Shown: positions 31,806-45,225 of the stretch, piece by piece
How positions within the stretch are numbered: position 1 is the stretch's first letter
Layout: the number at the start of each line of letters is the position of its first letter
Assembly (NCBI GenBank): GCA_021613375.1
Contig: CM038706.1
Span: 22,014,866-22,078,865 of the forward strand
DNA: 64,000 bases
Origin: Megaleporinus macrocephalus
Lineage: Eukaryota; Chordata; Actinopteri; Characiformes; Anostomidae
Direction: 5' to 3'
Translations under genes and position numbers: made by a program
The notes under the pieces: model-generated
Database searches by the model: none
Told to the model about the DNA's origin: nothing
The model's input: only the letters and a program-made list of their open reading frames with translations

Positions 31806-32985
31806 TAGTGCTGAAACGATTCTTCGAGTAATTCGATTTCAAAAAAATCTAATTCTTTGCATCAAAGATTTGTTTAATCCATACAATCATATACAGTGCA
31901 CTGTTTTGCACGGATGACTTTTACAGTTGCACAGCGCTTATGGTTTTGGCAGGTGACACGAAGAAGACGTGATTTGATGGCATGGATTGCAAAACGAGAA
32001 AAAGAGAGAAAATATGGAGAAGCGAATAGAAGAGACGGGCCAGAGCATACCATACAAAGGGTCCAAAGTCTACTGTAAAACCGAACTAGCAAAGGGAGCC
32101 GTTATTGAGCGTAAGCCTGAAGAAGGAAGCGTCTTGTGAATCCCACCATTCCACCTTAAATGATGCAGCAGTTACAGGCAGCAGAATGTAACCTCTGCAC
32201 CTTTTAAAGTAGAACAGGGAATTCAAATAAGAAGCTAACTTCAGAAAGCAAGCAACTGAGCTTTGCCAGCAAACTGAACATCAGTGTTTCTGCATCTGAG
32301 CAGAAAGCAGTTCAATCTATACGTCCTGTCCACAGAGCGGAGCGACACACAGTAACCATAACATTTAGCTTGAGTCAGTGTGATGGCGAGTTGAGATGAA
32401 GGCTAGTAAAGTGTGTGTTATTTATGGTTATACATAATCGCTCGTTAAGAAAGTAAGTCAGTGTGATGGAGTTATGCCCGTAAGTAATCTAAGCTTTGCT
32501 TAAGAACATAACCACAGAAAATAAAAACCTGAGCTTCATTCACATTATCGTTTTGATCATAGTCACAAACAAACACACACTCACAAGAACATACACCCCT
32601 AATACACCTCTGACAAATATCAGGTGGTGTTTGTAGCAATTTGTAGTACAGCAAGAATATTTTAGTTTAGATTGTTTGCAGTAAGTGGGTCAGCAAGTGT
32701 AAGACAAGCTTCAGCAGAGTAACTGAGTGTACAGTAGCCAGTCTTGTAAACTTAAAATATGATATATAGGCTGAGTAATAAATAGTAGTAAATATTAAAA
32801 TGCTTTCTTTAAAACCTTACTTTATGCAATTTAAGCAATATTATGTTAAGACACCTGTCTTATTTTTTTCATTTTTATTTACTATTGCTCTTTAATAAAA
32901 CAAAAATATTTTTATCTGATTACTCAATTAATCGATGGAATAACTGATAGAATACTCAATTATATCGGAATAATTGCATCCATTT
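31806..32985. mobile_element. Probable hAT-derived element
   Basis: The left end GTGCTGAAACGATTCTTCGA and the right end (reverse complement TGCAATTATTCCGATATAAT) fit a degenerate hAT inverted repeat of the GTGCTGCAACGATT type. The interior has no intact transposase. Exact ends and target duplication not resolved. Confidence 0.5.
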
Positions 32986-33143
32986 TTTCCACAAAGAACA
33001 TACTAGAATGATTACTAAATATTTTCTTTTCAAACAATGAGATCCTCAGCCAATGCAGTAGAGGCTAGGATGTGAAGGGAGTGATATGTCATGGCATAAC
33101 AAACAGGTAGAACACCACTTTGATAATAAAATGATGACATCTA

Positions 33144-33146
<3 letters not shown>

Positions 33147-33208
<62 letters not shown>
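33147..33208. repeat. (TA)n tract, about 62 bp
   Basis: Pure alternating TA. Confidence 0.97.
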
Positions 33209-33214
<6 letters not shown>

Positions 33215-36200
33215 GCACCATATGTCTAGAGAACGCAGTGTAACCTATGACAAATGCAAATGACTTTACATTTAGCATAGTTTGCGTTGGCATAGTTTGC
33301 ACTGCTTAGGGAGTTTGGGACAATTCCAGATTTATCTTATGAAAGAAAGAAGAGACAATAATGATTTATATGAGCAATGTAATACAGACCTGCAGCTTGT
33401 TGTTTCATCTCACTATCAGTGAAATAATTTTCAGTCCCCAGGTAATGATACTTTGAAGCCATGCTGTCACATCCACCGCTACTACATCCATATGGATAGC
33501 AGAAAAATAATGTTGTTTTTATACATGCCTGGACACACTTTTACATGAATACTGCAAATTGCTTAGGCCTACTGGGGTACCCTATGCTCTTCGGGAATGA
33601 ATAATATACTTGTCTGATAAATAACTATAAACTATATGATGTTTTTCCCATTGGGGTGTCCGCCAATGGGAGGCGAGGGCATTCCACAACTTGCATAGTT
33701 TGCATATAGGAAGAAGCAGCAGTGCTTCTACATATTTTAAACAGCCTATTTGTCTCCCACTTCACTCCCACTTGGTGGAGTAAAAAGTGAGATATTTAGC
33801 TTTAATATGCTGTAGATAAAAGAGCAAACGTCTCCAAAAATTGATAGATTTCATAAAGTGCAGACACTCAAGAAAGATATTCAAGTGTAGTAACAAATGA
33901 TGTGTACTTTATGATTGGCTATCACTGGGTCAAAGTGAACACTCTAATTTGATCTAGCGGCTGACGCCTGTTCCGTGCCTGACAGTAACTTTTACTTTAT
34001 AAAAACATCTGCCTAGGAGCAGATCCCTCGCTTCCCCCTCAGGGTTAAGTACTGATTGTCCCAGGCTGATAACACCATCACCAGAGAAAGTGCAGAGTCT
34101 AGCAGGGTGCACACCGGCAGTGCCCCTATTACCCATGTCATATGACCTGGACGTCCCATCAGGGCCAGTTAGAGGCATCGTGAACATCTTGCTGAGCTAG
34201 AGCGACACCTCAGATAGAGCACAGGCTGAGGGTGCAATCTCATAATAACCCGCCCAGGCCGGCCTTGGAGACGGTGCCAGGAAAAGGCGGTCGGCGGGGA
34301 GGTGATGGATGATGTCGGCACACTTGGGTTTTATTGAGGCTTTATTGAGGTTGTAGGAGAACGCTCGCCGCGACCGCCATGAATAAACGATTCTCTATTA
34401 CCATCTGTCACTGCACTAAACTCATCTGTCATTATTACTTATTCACACAAGCCATAATGCAGGTTACCGAGACACACACACCCCAGTGCACAGGACCCGT
34501 GAATATGCAACACTCAACAGGCAGATAAAATATCACCCCATCAGTAGTAGCAGGACAGGCCCATTCAGAAAGCTAACCGCAGCCTCCAGGTCTCAGCCTT
34601 GGAATATAACTCAGCCATTATGAATTATACCTACTTAACACCTGACTCGCCGAGGTTACGTTCCGTTGCATATTTAGAGCGTCCCACTGTATCACCGTGA
34701 TTTAGCTATATTGTAGTGTTTGTATGCTTTATTACTAACCTTAATAGCCTAAGGAACATTATGGGCCCCCAGCGGTGTTTTGTTGAGAAGGAAACTATAT
34801 TGATTTAACTGCGCCTGCAGGCATTCAATGTGCGAAAAATTACTGTGGCCACCAAAGCTGCCCATATGTTCTGTGTATGCCGGTTTTCTGGGTTTGTCTG
34901 GGTGTTTTGCTCTCGTCTTCTCTCTCTAATCCTTGTTGCACTTTAGCGAGGCTAAATCCTCACACATACAGTCCACTCACATTCAGTCTCTCTGTGTCAT
35001 ACGAACATAGGCACACGTGAGGAGGTCAAGCAGCTTTGGGTGACCACTGGGTGCCAGTCAGGGTGGCTGACCATGCGGTGCCAGTCATAATGTAACAGTG
35101 ATGCTGTTTGCTTACAGGCGAGCACAGCTTTATTCAGTCACCTCTAGTTATTAGCATGTTCCAACAAATAGCCCCCCTTCAGTTGGACGCGGCTATAGCT
35201 AGCCCATGAATGTAAGCCTGTTAATGCACAGACACTAGACAAATCTGGTTCTGCTTTATGCGATAACCTGGTCATTACCACCTGATGGACTAGCCTTGCA
35301 TACCTCTCTGGCTGGGAGGCTTTGAGTGTGTGGTTGGAGAATGCAATGGGTTCTGTAACTAGCGATTATCTCTGATTGGTGCAGCGAGGTCATGCTGTTC
35401 TCACTGATTGCCCAGGGCCGGAGAAGGCGTCACTGCTGGTGCTTCACCACCACTTTTGATCCTTTTAGAAAAGAAAATACAGAGGCTGGAAACTCACTAT
35501 TAACTGACCAATGTGATTCTTCAGCAGGCTAATATGTAGCCATGATAAGCTGAAAGTCACTTGCCCTTTCGACACTAACTCGCCATTTACCAAGATTTGG
35601 TTCCATGAGGTCAATGTTGGCCAAACAGCTCGGCACACACAAGCCTAGTTCAAAGTGTCTAACCCCTTTTCTGCTGTACGACATTGTGGCTTCACCCTGC
35701 ACACTGCTGCATCACTCAGCTGGAGAGATTACTGCAGCATGATCCCCTGCCCCTGCTCACTAGGTGTGCATGTTAACCTTAGAGTTCTGAAAAAGGTGAA
35801 AAAAATCCATCTGTGCTGCTTCAATGGACTCGCTCCTGATGCATGCATGCTTCAAACCTAAGCTATAGATAGAAATGTCACATACATTTGTGATACAGGT
35901 CCATATACGCTGATTATAGCTCACATGTTGCTATACAATTTTCTTGCCACTTTGTAGCCCGCACATCAACGTAAAGTAGCTGCAACATGACAACTGCCAC
36001 AATACTACTGTGGAAGTGATCAGAGATGTTTTACAGCATCTCAAACACATTTGAACTACATAACATATACGCTTAAGTGCATTTTGGTCAATGGGTATTA
36101 GCTGTTCTACTGCCACCACAGACCACTACTTAAAAGTAAGAAAACTACTAATACTACTAATTGTTTGGGTTGTTGTTATCATTACTTGATGTATGTATAT

Positions 36201-36980
36201 ATATTTATTTATTTATTTTTAATTTATTATTTTTTCTGTTATTCTATCTTTGTATTATCTTTCACTACTAGTTGTATCATACCTAATAAATAAAGTTGGA
36301 TTTAATTTTATTATTATTATTACAATTAGTAATTATTAATATTATAATAAATACAAAAATAGTGTTTAAGAATTATTTTTGAATTATTAAGAACTGTTAT
36401 TGTGAAAGCACTGGCTTACCTACTAGACATAAGGGAATAATAGCAAAATAAACTTATTAATGCCATAAACTATCAGTGGATTTTGTGCTAATTTAATTTC
36501 TTAAGTCTGACATGTTGTATCCACCACGATCACATTAATGAATCCACAAAAACAGATATAACCAACTATTTGTCTAAATCAGAATGATGGCTATGTAAGT
36601 GATTAGCTAAATTACAGCCATGCAGACTCAGGGTGCAGGGTTCATGTTGCGTCAGGTTTAGTCTCAATGACTTCTTTGGCATACAGCACTCTATTTTGGC
36701 TTTTAATATTGCAAACATCAGTCTAAGCTGATTTTATATAGCTTATGTTAGGTAACCACCCACAGTTTCTGGTGGGCGAAGCTAATCTACACGTCAGCTG
36801 TAAATGTTTAGCTGCAGAAATATGAAAAGTGATTTGCAGGCCAGATTTGGGGATAAATTGTAAATATGTGACAAACTGTATGAAACTGTCTCACGTGGCT
36901 GGATGTGGCCTCTGGGTTGATAACTTTAGACCCCTGTTTAAAGGCTTTAAGCTTGGCAGGAGCATGATAGTGTGGATTAG
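33209..36980. other. Largely unique non-coding stretch
   Basis: No exon with credible splicing. 33950-35450 has more balanced composition and no transposon signatures. Two CATCTGTCA words sit 21 bp apart at 34402-34410 and 34423-34431. 36180-36360 is an AT-rich low-complexity patch. Confidence 0.4.
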
Positions 36981-37109
36981 TAACAGAAATGTTGCTGCGG
37001 TTTTTGCATGTCATTGTCAGTGCTGGACTGAGAACAGACTGCTAACTAAAAATATCCAGCAGCCTGTGGTCATAACCATATATATCATCACTATGCACAG
37101 ATAAACACA

Positions 37110-37425
<316 letters not shown>

Positions 37426-37429
37426 AAAA

Positions 37430-38710
37430 GTCTGGAAAATTTCAGCAAAACAAAATTAGCTCAGTATAATTCAGTACTTAGCAACCACTTGTGAACCATT
37501 TTTGTAGACAGAGTCTTTCAGTTCTCGTAGGGGAGATTTCTCTCACTCTTTCGTGCAGAAATATGGTTTTATGAGATTCCTGGGCTGTCTTGCCTGCACT
37601 GCTCATTTAAGGTCTATCCAGAGATTACTGATAATGTTCAGGTCAGGAAACTGCAAGAGCCATGGTGAAACTTTTAGCTTGCACCTCTTCAGGTAGTCCA
37701 CTGTGGATTTAGGACGTGTGTTTAGGATTATTGTCCTGTAGTGAAAACCATCACCTTTTTTAAATACAGTGTGATGTTTAAATATAGAATTTGCTGGTAT
37801 TCACTTAAATCCATTCTTAACCCTAGGGCTAGGGTCAAACGTTCCCTGTGCCACTGGCTGCAACGTAAGTCCAAAGCATGATTGATCCAGCCCCTATGCT
37901 TAACAGTTACATGGGAATACTTTTTTAATGAACGTTTTTTCTACTGAAAAAAACAGAAAAACTTTGTTTTACTTGTTTTACTTTTAACTTCATCAGCAGC
38001 AAATTTTTGGAGTAAGATTTTCTTCTGATGACTCTTCTATGATGATCATAGTTGTGCAGGTGTCGCTGCAACAGTGCACCACCACTCCAGAGTCAACCAG
38101 GAAGTTTTGTGCAGTCAAACAATGGTTTGATTCACTTTCTTAGCAGTCCTATGAGGTGTTATTTTGGAAAGACTTCTTGGTCTTCCTGACCTTAGTTTGA
38201 CCTTGACAGTGCATGTCATTTCTTAATTACATTACAAACTGATATTATGCCTGAAATGCTTTGCTATCTTCTTATAACCTTTTTTCTTTGTGGGCATCAA
38301 TTATTCCCATGATTACATAATGCTAAGAGGAGCCCATAGCTGCTGATTGTTGGGACAAGATTTCAGGAGTCAGTGTATTTATAAAGCATTTAAATCAGGA
38401 CTTTCCTGACAAAGACAGTGAACAAGCCATAGCCTTAACAAGCCAATTAAGACTTGAGTTCCTGGTAAAAGCTATCTGAGAGTGTAGATCTCTTGCGGTG
38501 GCCAAACTTTTGCATGGAGCTCCTTTCCCTCTTTTCACTTTAAAATCTTACAAAACAAAAATAAACAGCTTATCTTGTTTAAAAGATTTTTTAAAAATCT
38601 TTTATTTTTAACTTTGTGCCTCTCAAAGATCAGTTCATATTTCACTTACTTAACTATTCACAGTAACAGAAATTGTAATCAGTGGTGCAAACCTTTGCAT
38701 GCCACTGTAT
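37430..38710 (-). mobile_element. Decayed Tc1-like element
   Basis: The plus strand contains the reverse complement of a recognisable Tc1-type transposase gene, e.g. GTTCCCTGTGCCACTGGCTG (37837), GATGACTCTTCTATGATGAT (38026), AACAGTGCACCACCACTCCA (38070), TGCTGATTGTTGGGACAAGA (38341). It ends in AACCTTTGCATGCCACTGTA (38689). No open frame survives. Confidence 0.65.
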
Positions 38711-38734
38711 GTGGTATTACTAAATAAGGTACAG

Positions 38735-38825
38735 AGTGAACTAAGTGTATATATAGTAGGTGTTTCTGATCAATAGCTAATGAGTGCACCAGATGTACCT
38801 AATAAACTGGCCAATCATATAAAGT
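38735..38825. mobile_element. Short transposon end fragment
   Basis: GTGCACCAGATGTACCTAATAAACTGGCC recalls the terminal part (GTACCTAATAAAGTGGCC) of the Tc1-like family represented at 59180-59765. Confidence 0.45.
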
Positions 38826-39154
38826 AACTAACCAGTGCAACTGTGGCAGTGGTCAGTAGCTAGTTTCTTTATTCCCCCAGTCCTAACATTCTTTCAAGAG
38901 ACTGAGAAATGTGGTGCCTGAGGGAATGTGCTCAAACGCCGCTCTTTCCCTTGAGGACACTAAATCTCGTATCCTCTCCACATAACAGACACTAAAATGT
39001 TTATCCAGAGCAAACATGGGAGCTTTGTGAGCCTGATTTATTGGGTATACATAATGAAAGCAGACACATAAACTATCCATGTCTTTGGTAGTTATTACTG
39101 CAAACCTACAGTGATATATTCTCAGCTGTTTGCTCACCCGCGGTAACTCCTCCC

Positions 39155-39155
39155 C

Positions 39156-39226
<71 letters not shown>
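39155..39226. repeat. (CA)n microsatellite
   Basis: Pure CA run of about 68 bases. The long Cys-Val frame over it is an artefact. Confidence 0.97.
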
Positions 39227-39228
<2 letters not shown>

Positions 39229-40650
39229 GCTGCTTCAGCATGCAGAATGAGAACTAAAGTCATTTGATCAAAGCCACCCCTCTAATTAACCTGGATATCC
39301 CTCTGTGTGAATGTGTGTGTGTCTCCACATCAGTGAAGGCATTTGATCTGGCTCAATTTGATATACGTGGCCTTTGAAAAATCAAACACCTTTTGAACCA
39401 GATGCAGTCACAGGGTTTGCTCGCCTCACCTGGATTTTCAATTCAGTTTAATTTGATGTTGTTTACTATTTTTTTTTTCGTCATCACAATGCTGCAGAAT
39501 TCAGAAAGCTACAGTGCAAAGCCTGGCCATTAGAGTCAGGGCTTCCATTTGGGACATAAAGGTCAAAAACAAGAACAAAAAAACACCTTTACAATAACGT
39601 GACCTCCTGCTGGTTGCCCCTATAGAATTCTAGTACTTTGAAGGCTGTAAAAGACGTTTCATGTTTTATATGAAGCTTGTAACATAACTTTTAATGTATA
39701 TTTTATCTTGTAACGGTTCTACTGTAACTCAGTCCAGAGGCCTGGCATAGAGTTTCAGGCTGCTGCTCAGGAGATTACTTATATCCAGAGTCAGAGATGT
39801 ATTCAGAATTTCTAAAAGGCTTGGAGTCACAAAATTTGCCCCATCGATGGGGTATTCAACACATGATTGGTTAAATCCAGTTCCTAACTGCATTAGTGGT
39901 ATATCTGATGTATTAGGTCTTCAGTTCAGCTGCTGAAGTCCCAGCCCATGGGAGATTGTGATTGGTTGAATCTACCTAGATACCACAGGAAGCCCCAGGA
40001 TGCTGAGTTGGGTAGGTTTCCTTTGGACAGAGTTTCATGGTTTTAACTTTGTAGTTTAGGACTGAACATCGGTAACTACTAGGATATGTGTTTGTTGGGT
40101 AAGTATTTGGTTTTATGTTAGGGATTCAAACATTAGTTTGTTTGTTTTTTTCTCAATAAAGCCAAACTGCAAAATATATTAACGTTCAAAGTTCTCTGAA
40201 GAAACGCTAAAGAAATGTTTTGGGTTTTTTATATGGATGCACAGCCTCTTCATCACAAACAACTAAAAACACAACCTTCTCTCTGAGAGACTCTGGAAAA
40301 CACATATTCAGGCTATTCAACATAAGAGTCCTTTTAAAAATGAGCTTAAAACAGCCTAACATAAACATTTATACATCCAGGGTGGCTGCAAATAGTTCCT
40401 GTCTTGCTAGACCCTGTCTAGGGCCATGACGTACGCTCTTCATACCTTAAGCTAGAGTACTGTAAAGCACTGGTTCATCTGTGCACACTCTAGCCTGATG
40501 TTTAGAGAGAGGCTAGCGGGCCTGGTAGACTGAGCAGAGCCACGCTGTGAGCACTGCACCTAGTCTGGAGATTAGCATCATGTCCTTTTAGTACATTTCT
40601 ATTGTCATTTTCAAAAATCTACAGTAAAATATAAGTAATGCAATACAAGA

Positions 40651-40653
<3 letters not shown>
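39227..40653. other. Non-coding stretch
   Basis: No supported exon, RNA or element. Confidence 0.4.

Positions 40654-40742
<89 letters not shown>
40654..40742. repeat. (TA)n tract, about 89 bp
   Basis: Pure alternating TA, directly followed by the hairpin at 40746. Confidence 0.97.
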
Positions 40743-40745
<3 letters not shown>

Positions 40746-40846
40746 CTTTGCTGACAGCTATGTTGACAGCACATCCGTAGCTTCAACTGCTGTAAAATCT
40801 TGCGGTTGAAGCTATGGATGTGCTGTCAACACAGCTGTCGGCAAAG
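40746..40846. repeat. 45-bp-arm near-perfect hairpin
   Basis: The arm CTTTGCTGACAGCTATGTTG... (40746-40790) pairs with 40802-40846 (ending CAGCTGTCGGCAAAG) across an 11-base loop with only four mismatches. It may be the end pair of a small foldback element, or a transcribed hairpin. Confidence 0.9.
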
Positions 40847-42146
40847 CTTCAAGTATTCGCTGTTGATTACTGCTAAGTCTCCGAGCTTCATGGTTTTTTT
40901 GACAGTCCCGCTGCACATAATTTTTACAGAATTTTCACAGAATTTTCACAGAACATTTACATATAATTTCTTAAGAGCATCTCATCAATACTTGAAGCGT
41001 TTAAAAGAAGCATGCAGATCTCTTAAAGCTGCACCATGTAAGTTTTTATTCTGGTTAAAACAGAAAGAAGCCTTACTCAGTCAGGAGAAAAACACACCAA
41101 ACATACCAAAATGTGACATCTGCTGTGATAAAGCAATTGTGCTGAATCAATATTTAAAAGATTTGAGGCATCAGGCATTTCGCACGTGTATTCTGGACCA
41201 TGTTGCACGTCTTTACATTAATAGATAGTGATAAGGATATGATGATGAGGTCAAATAAAATAGATTCACCTACATCATCAGAAGACATGTCCTTCACCAG
41301 GACTAAGTTAGCTTTAAACATGCTAGCAGTTTTCATATTCATACCTGCGAGAAAGGGGTCTGAAGCACGACCAGCTTTTCAAAAAGTTTCGGCACATTGC
41401 CAAACGAGGACTCCAAATCCCCAATTCTTTCTCAGTGCAGCTTTAAATAAAAACTACCAACTTGTATTTTTCTGTTTTACAGAAATCATTAGGCCTAAAG
41501 AGAAAACTGTTGGGTTCATTTTTAGTACTAGCCTTACAGTACAGCAAGACTTTAACAAACCAACAATCAGGCTCTGTAATGGAGAGCACAAGTGCAGGCA
41601 ATTAAGGAGTTTAGAAAGACACACAAACAAAGACACACACTGTCTCTATCAGCAGTGACAGACCTCAATAAAGACTTTTATGAGCACAAACACTGTTATT
41701 ATACAACTTCATTAAAGCAACCATTAGGAGACTCCACTAAAGCTCTGCCAGTGTAAACAGATGGCTACTGTCTGTCTGGCTTATTTATTTACGTGTTTAC
41801 TTGTGTATTTGCTTTGACAGATTGCAACTGATGTCGGCGGTGTTTTCTTTTTTTTAAGGGTCTGTGTGTTGCTGCTGCTCGTTGTAAGCTGCTGTCCTGT
41901 CCTCCACCTTCGCATATTGGTTATAGATGTTTAGCATACTGATTGTCTTTTCTTTATCACAGACTGAGGTGAATCTGCTTACTGTGGCATTCTAAACAAG
42001 GGATTAGCATTTGAACCTTGTTTTCCTTGAGAACTGCCAGAATTTCAACCTGCTAATAAGAAAACATTTTAATGATGTTGCATCTTTTGGTGCTTAAAAT
42101 TTTGGTTCATATAATGATTATATTTTTTGTCTTACCACAGAATGGA

Positions 42147-42148
<2 letters not shown>
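40847..42148. other. Non-coding stretch
   Basis: Frames at 40800-41228 and 41200-41658 have no domain, no splice support and no recognisable homology. I treat them as chance. Confidence 0.4.

Positions 42149-42225
<77 letters not shown>
42149..42225. repeat. (TA)n tract, about 77 bp
   Basis: Pure alternating TA. Confidence 0.97.
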
Positions 42226-42230
<5 letters not shown>

Positions 42231-44040
42231 ATTTTTTTCTCCATTCCTTCAGGCCTGGTTTGTTGTAAAAGGATCAAAGATGTGTTTAAAGAGTCGACAT
42301 GAGGAACAATAAGGGGGAAATAAAACCAACAAATGATTATGTATGTGTATGTGTTTAGTTCTTATATTATTCGTAGTTTACTGTAAATTTTTAAAAATAA
42401 AAAGGCATCTGCATATATATTTGCTTGCATATCTATGTGTATCTATGTTGGTGTTATTATAGCTTTTAATTGTCTATTTCAGTTTTTCAAATTTTAGTTT
42501 CACTGACTGGTTGTGCCACCTGACTTTTCAGACTAATTTCATATTAAACACGGGAATCTTTGTACTTGAACTTCAGTTTATACTTAATTTTTTTTAAAGA
42601 TAAATAAATAAGATTATAATAATTACACATGTTCCCGAGGTCATACCACCTGACACGGTCAAATGAATCATTCTAACCCAAATGACTTAAAAATCACATG
42701 TTTTTATAGATATACTACTAAGTGCACTAAAAATGAGTTGGGAAATTTATTGAAATGTATTAGTATAGAACTTTTACATTCAGTGAAGAGTCGTTCTTTG
42801 AAGTGTTTGTAAAGTTCTTTAGGGAGCCAAATGAGTTTATGGCACACCTTTAAAGAAGTACGTTTGGCACCATTACTTTTAAGTAGTAGTAGTCTACTTA
42901 TACCTCCCTCAGTCCACACCTGTTTTGCCCAATCTTGAACGGCCACCTCAGTGGTCAGGACACTCACCATCTGCTCATCAGCCTTGCTAGCTGCAGGGTA
43001 CTGTGTATTGTCTACGGTGTCCCAGGGCTCTACAGGGTTTAGTGGGTGAGAGCAGGACCGGAGTACAGGGTGAATTCAGAAGCAGAGCGGATGGGAGCTG
43101 AACCCTGGCCTACTTTAACCTGCAGTTAGAAACCACACTGCTGAGAGGGCATGGCTAAAATGGGAACAAATCAGCAGGCATCAGATTTATCTGAACTGAA
43201 AGACTGCATGTCATTCCACCACTCTGCTGCTTCATCTCTTCATGTAGATTATAGATTATCCCACCTGGATCTTTCCACCCGCCAAGCAGGTAAACATAAG
43301 GGTACTACATCTAGCCTCTACTCAGAAATAAGAGTGTGATATTACTTTATTGAGTCTCTAAAGCCTGCGCGAGCCCGCTTTGATCTCGCTCCTTCATATG
43401 AGTGTTTTATTGCATCTGTCAGCATCATCAAAGCACAGCACAATAGAGCCGCGGGCTGCGCTCTCCTTCCCCCCCTCCACTTATTTACCATTTGTTCGTT
43501 TTATCTCCCCTTTATTGTTCCTCGTGTCGACTCTTTAAACACATCTCAGGGTTTGATCCTTTCACAACAAACCAGGCCTGATGGTATGTTCACTAGGCCG
43601 ACCGCACCAGGTTCAGAGAGATGAGGGTGTGGGATTTGGTGACTGCAGAGAAGTCTGCAGGCTCTGAGGTAAATCTTTCTGGGTGGTGCCTAGTCTTGAA
43701 AGTCTGGTAATAAAGTTGACTGACGTTTCAGGGTGGTATTTGGGAGCGGACATTTTTAAAGCCGGGGCTGCAACCAAAACAAACCCGCAAGAAACAAATG
43801 TGGCAGCACACTTGCGAGAATATTTTCTGTCATAAGCAGTGATAGAAAGAGTACTGGAAGAAAAGCACTGTTACAGTAATGATACAAGTTATGACAAGTA
43901 AAGACAAGAGAACTCAAAGAGTTACTCTTTTATATATCGTTGCTGTCCATGAATAAACAAAAAAACATAGAACATCACTTGGAATAAAACTTCTTTACAC
44001 TGACTGACATTAAAAGTAAAGAATGTTTTTGGCCTTTCCT
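42226..44040. other. Non-coding stretch
   Basis: No gene seen. 43350-43800 is unique and less AT-rich, and could be regulatory. Confidence 0.35.
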
Positions 44041-44044
44041 GAGT

Positions 44045-45225
44045 TGCAATTTTGAAGATACTTGTTTTTCATTGGACAGTGACGATTATACCCTCACTGA
44101 GCACTTTAATAGAAACACCTCCTTGGTTTTTACTCTCATTGTCCATTTAATCAGCTCCACTGACCATAAAGGTTCACTGTGTAGTTCTACAGTTACAGAG
44201 TGTGGTCCAGTTTCTCTGCATATGGTTGCTGGCCAATGAAAAACAAGTATCTTCAAAATAACAACTTTCCAGGAGAGGTCAAAAACTGTCTTCACTTTTA
44301 ATGCAAGTCAACAGAACCACAAGTTTTTCCAAACTACTTAAAAGCATTTCTATAGGTCCATTCATCATGAAACTTTATATAATATAAACGACAGATGCTA
44401 CATTACAGATGCGACATTACAGAAAAATTAAATCAACAAAAATAGGACAGCAACAATAGATTTTTAGCCACTTTTCACCCTGTTCTTTAATAGTTAGGAC
44501 CTCCACAGGACCACCACAGAGCAGGTATCATTTAGGTGGTGAACCATGTTCACCACTGCTGTGACACTGACATGGTAATGGTGTGTTACTGTGTGTTGTG
44601 CTGGTATGAGTGGATCTAACACATCAGTGTCACTGCTGGACTGAGAACTGTCCACCAACCACAACTATCCAGCTAGCAACATCCTGTAACCACTGATGAC
44701 TGGTCTCCAACCCTCCTCCAGGGAAACTGCTATCTTGCTGAGACTAGTAATCTGCTACACTTGCTCCAGCTAAGTAACTTGTTCCTGATTGGCTGGATCA
44801 AATTCACAGTGTTAGGTGAAGGGATGGGTGGTAGCATGTTAGATGCAGGCTGGAAATAAACAGTAGCCACCCAGGGGGAGGGCTGGAGACCACTGGACTA
44901 CAGGATGATTAATACAACCTGTGCAGTAAAACACGAGTTACTGTCTCTGACTTTACATCTGCATGGTGGATACGAACAAGATAGAAGAGTGGGCAGTAAG
45001 TGGACACTGCAGTGCTGAGAATAATCCAACATAATTGTACCTGCTCTATGGTGGTCCTGTGGGGGTCCTGACCATTGAAGAACAGGGTAAAATGGGGATA
45101 CAAAAGTATGCAAAGAAACAAATGGACTACAGTCTGTAACTGTAGAACTATAAAGTGCTCCTATATGAGAAGTGGAGCTGATAACATGAACAGTAAATGT
45201 AGAGTGTTGGGGTACACTGTACGGC
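44045..45225. mobile_element. Palindromic MITE family copy, rearranged
   Basis: Inverted halves share CCATTTAATCAGCTCCACT (44143) with AGTGGAGCTGATAACATGAA (45171), and GACCTCCACAGGACCACCAC (44498) with CTATGGTGGTCCTGTGGGGG (45047). Same family as 17975-20365. A CATTTCTATAGGTCCATTCA repeat (44345) and a hAT-like insertion (44698-44896) interrupt it. Confidence 0.7.
44698..44896. mobile_element. Small hAT-like insertion
   Basis: The left end CTGGTCTCCAACCCTCCTCC and the right end (reverse complement CCAGTGGTCTCCAGCCCTCC) are inverted and match the CAGTGGTCTCCAACCC hAT terminus. Target duplication unclear. Confidence 0.6.

Noticed and set aside
38883..39263. 126-codon frame with a long Cys-Val run
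   Set aside because: Produced by the (CA)n microsatellite; no homology in the flanking residues.
40800..41658. Two overlapping frames of 142 and 152 codons
   Set aside because: No domain, no repeat-family similarity and no splice signals matching them. The first begins inside a hairpin.
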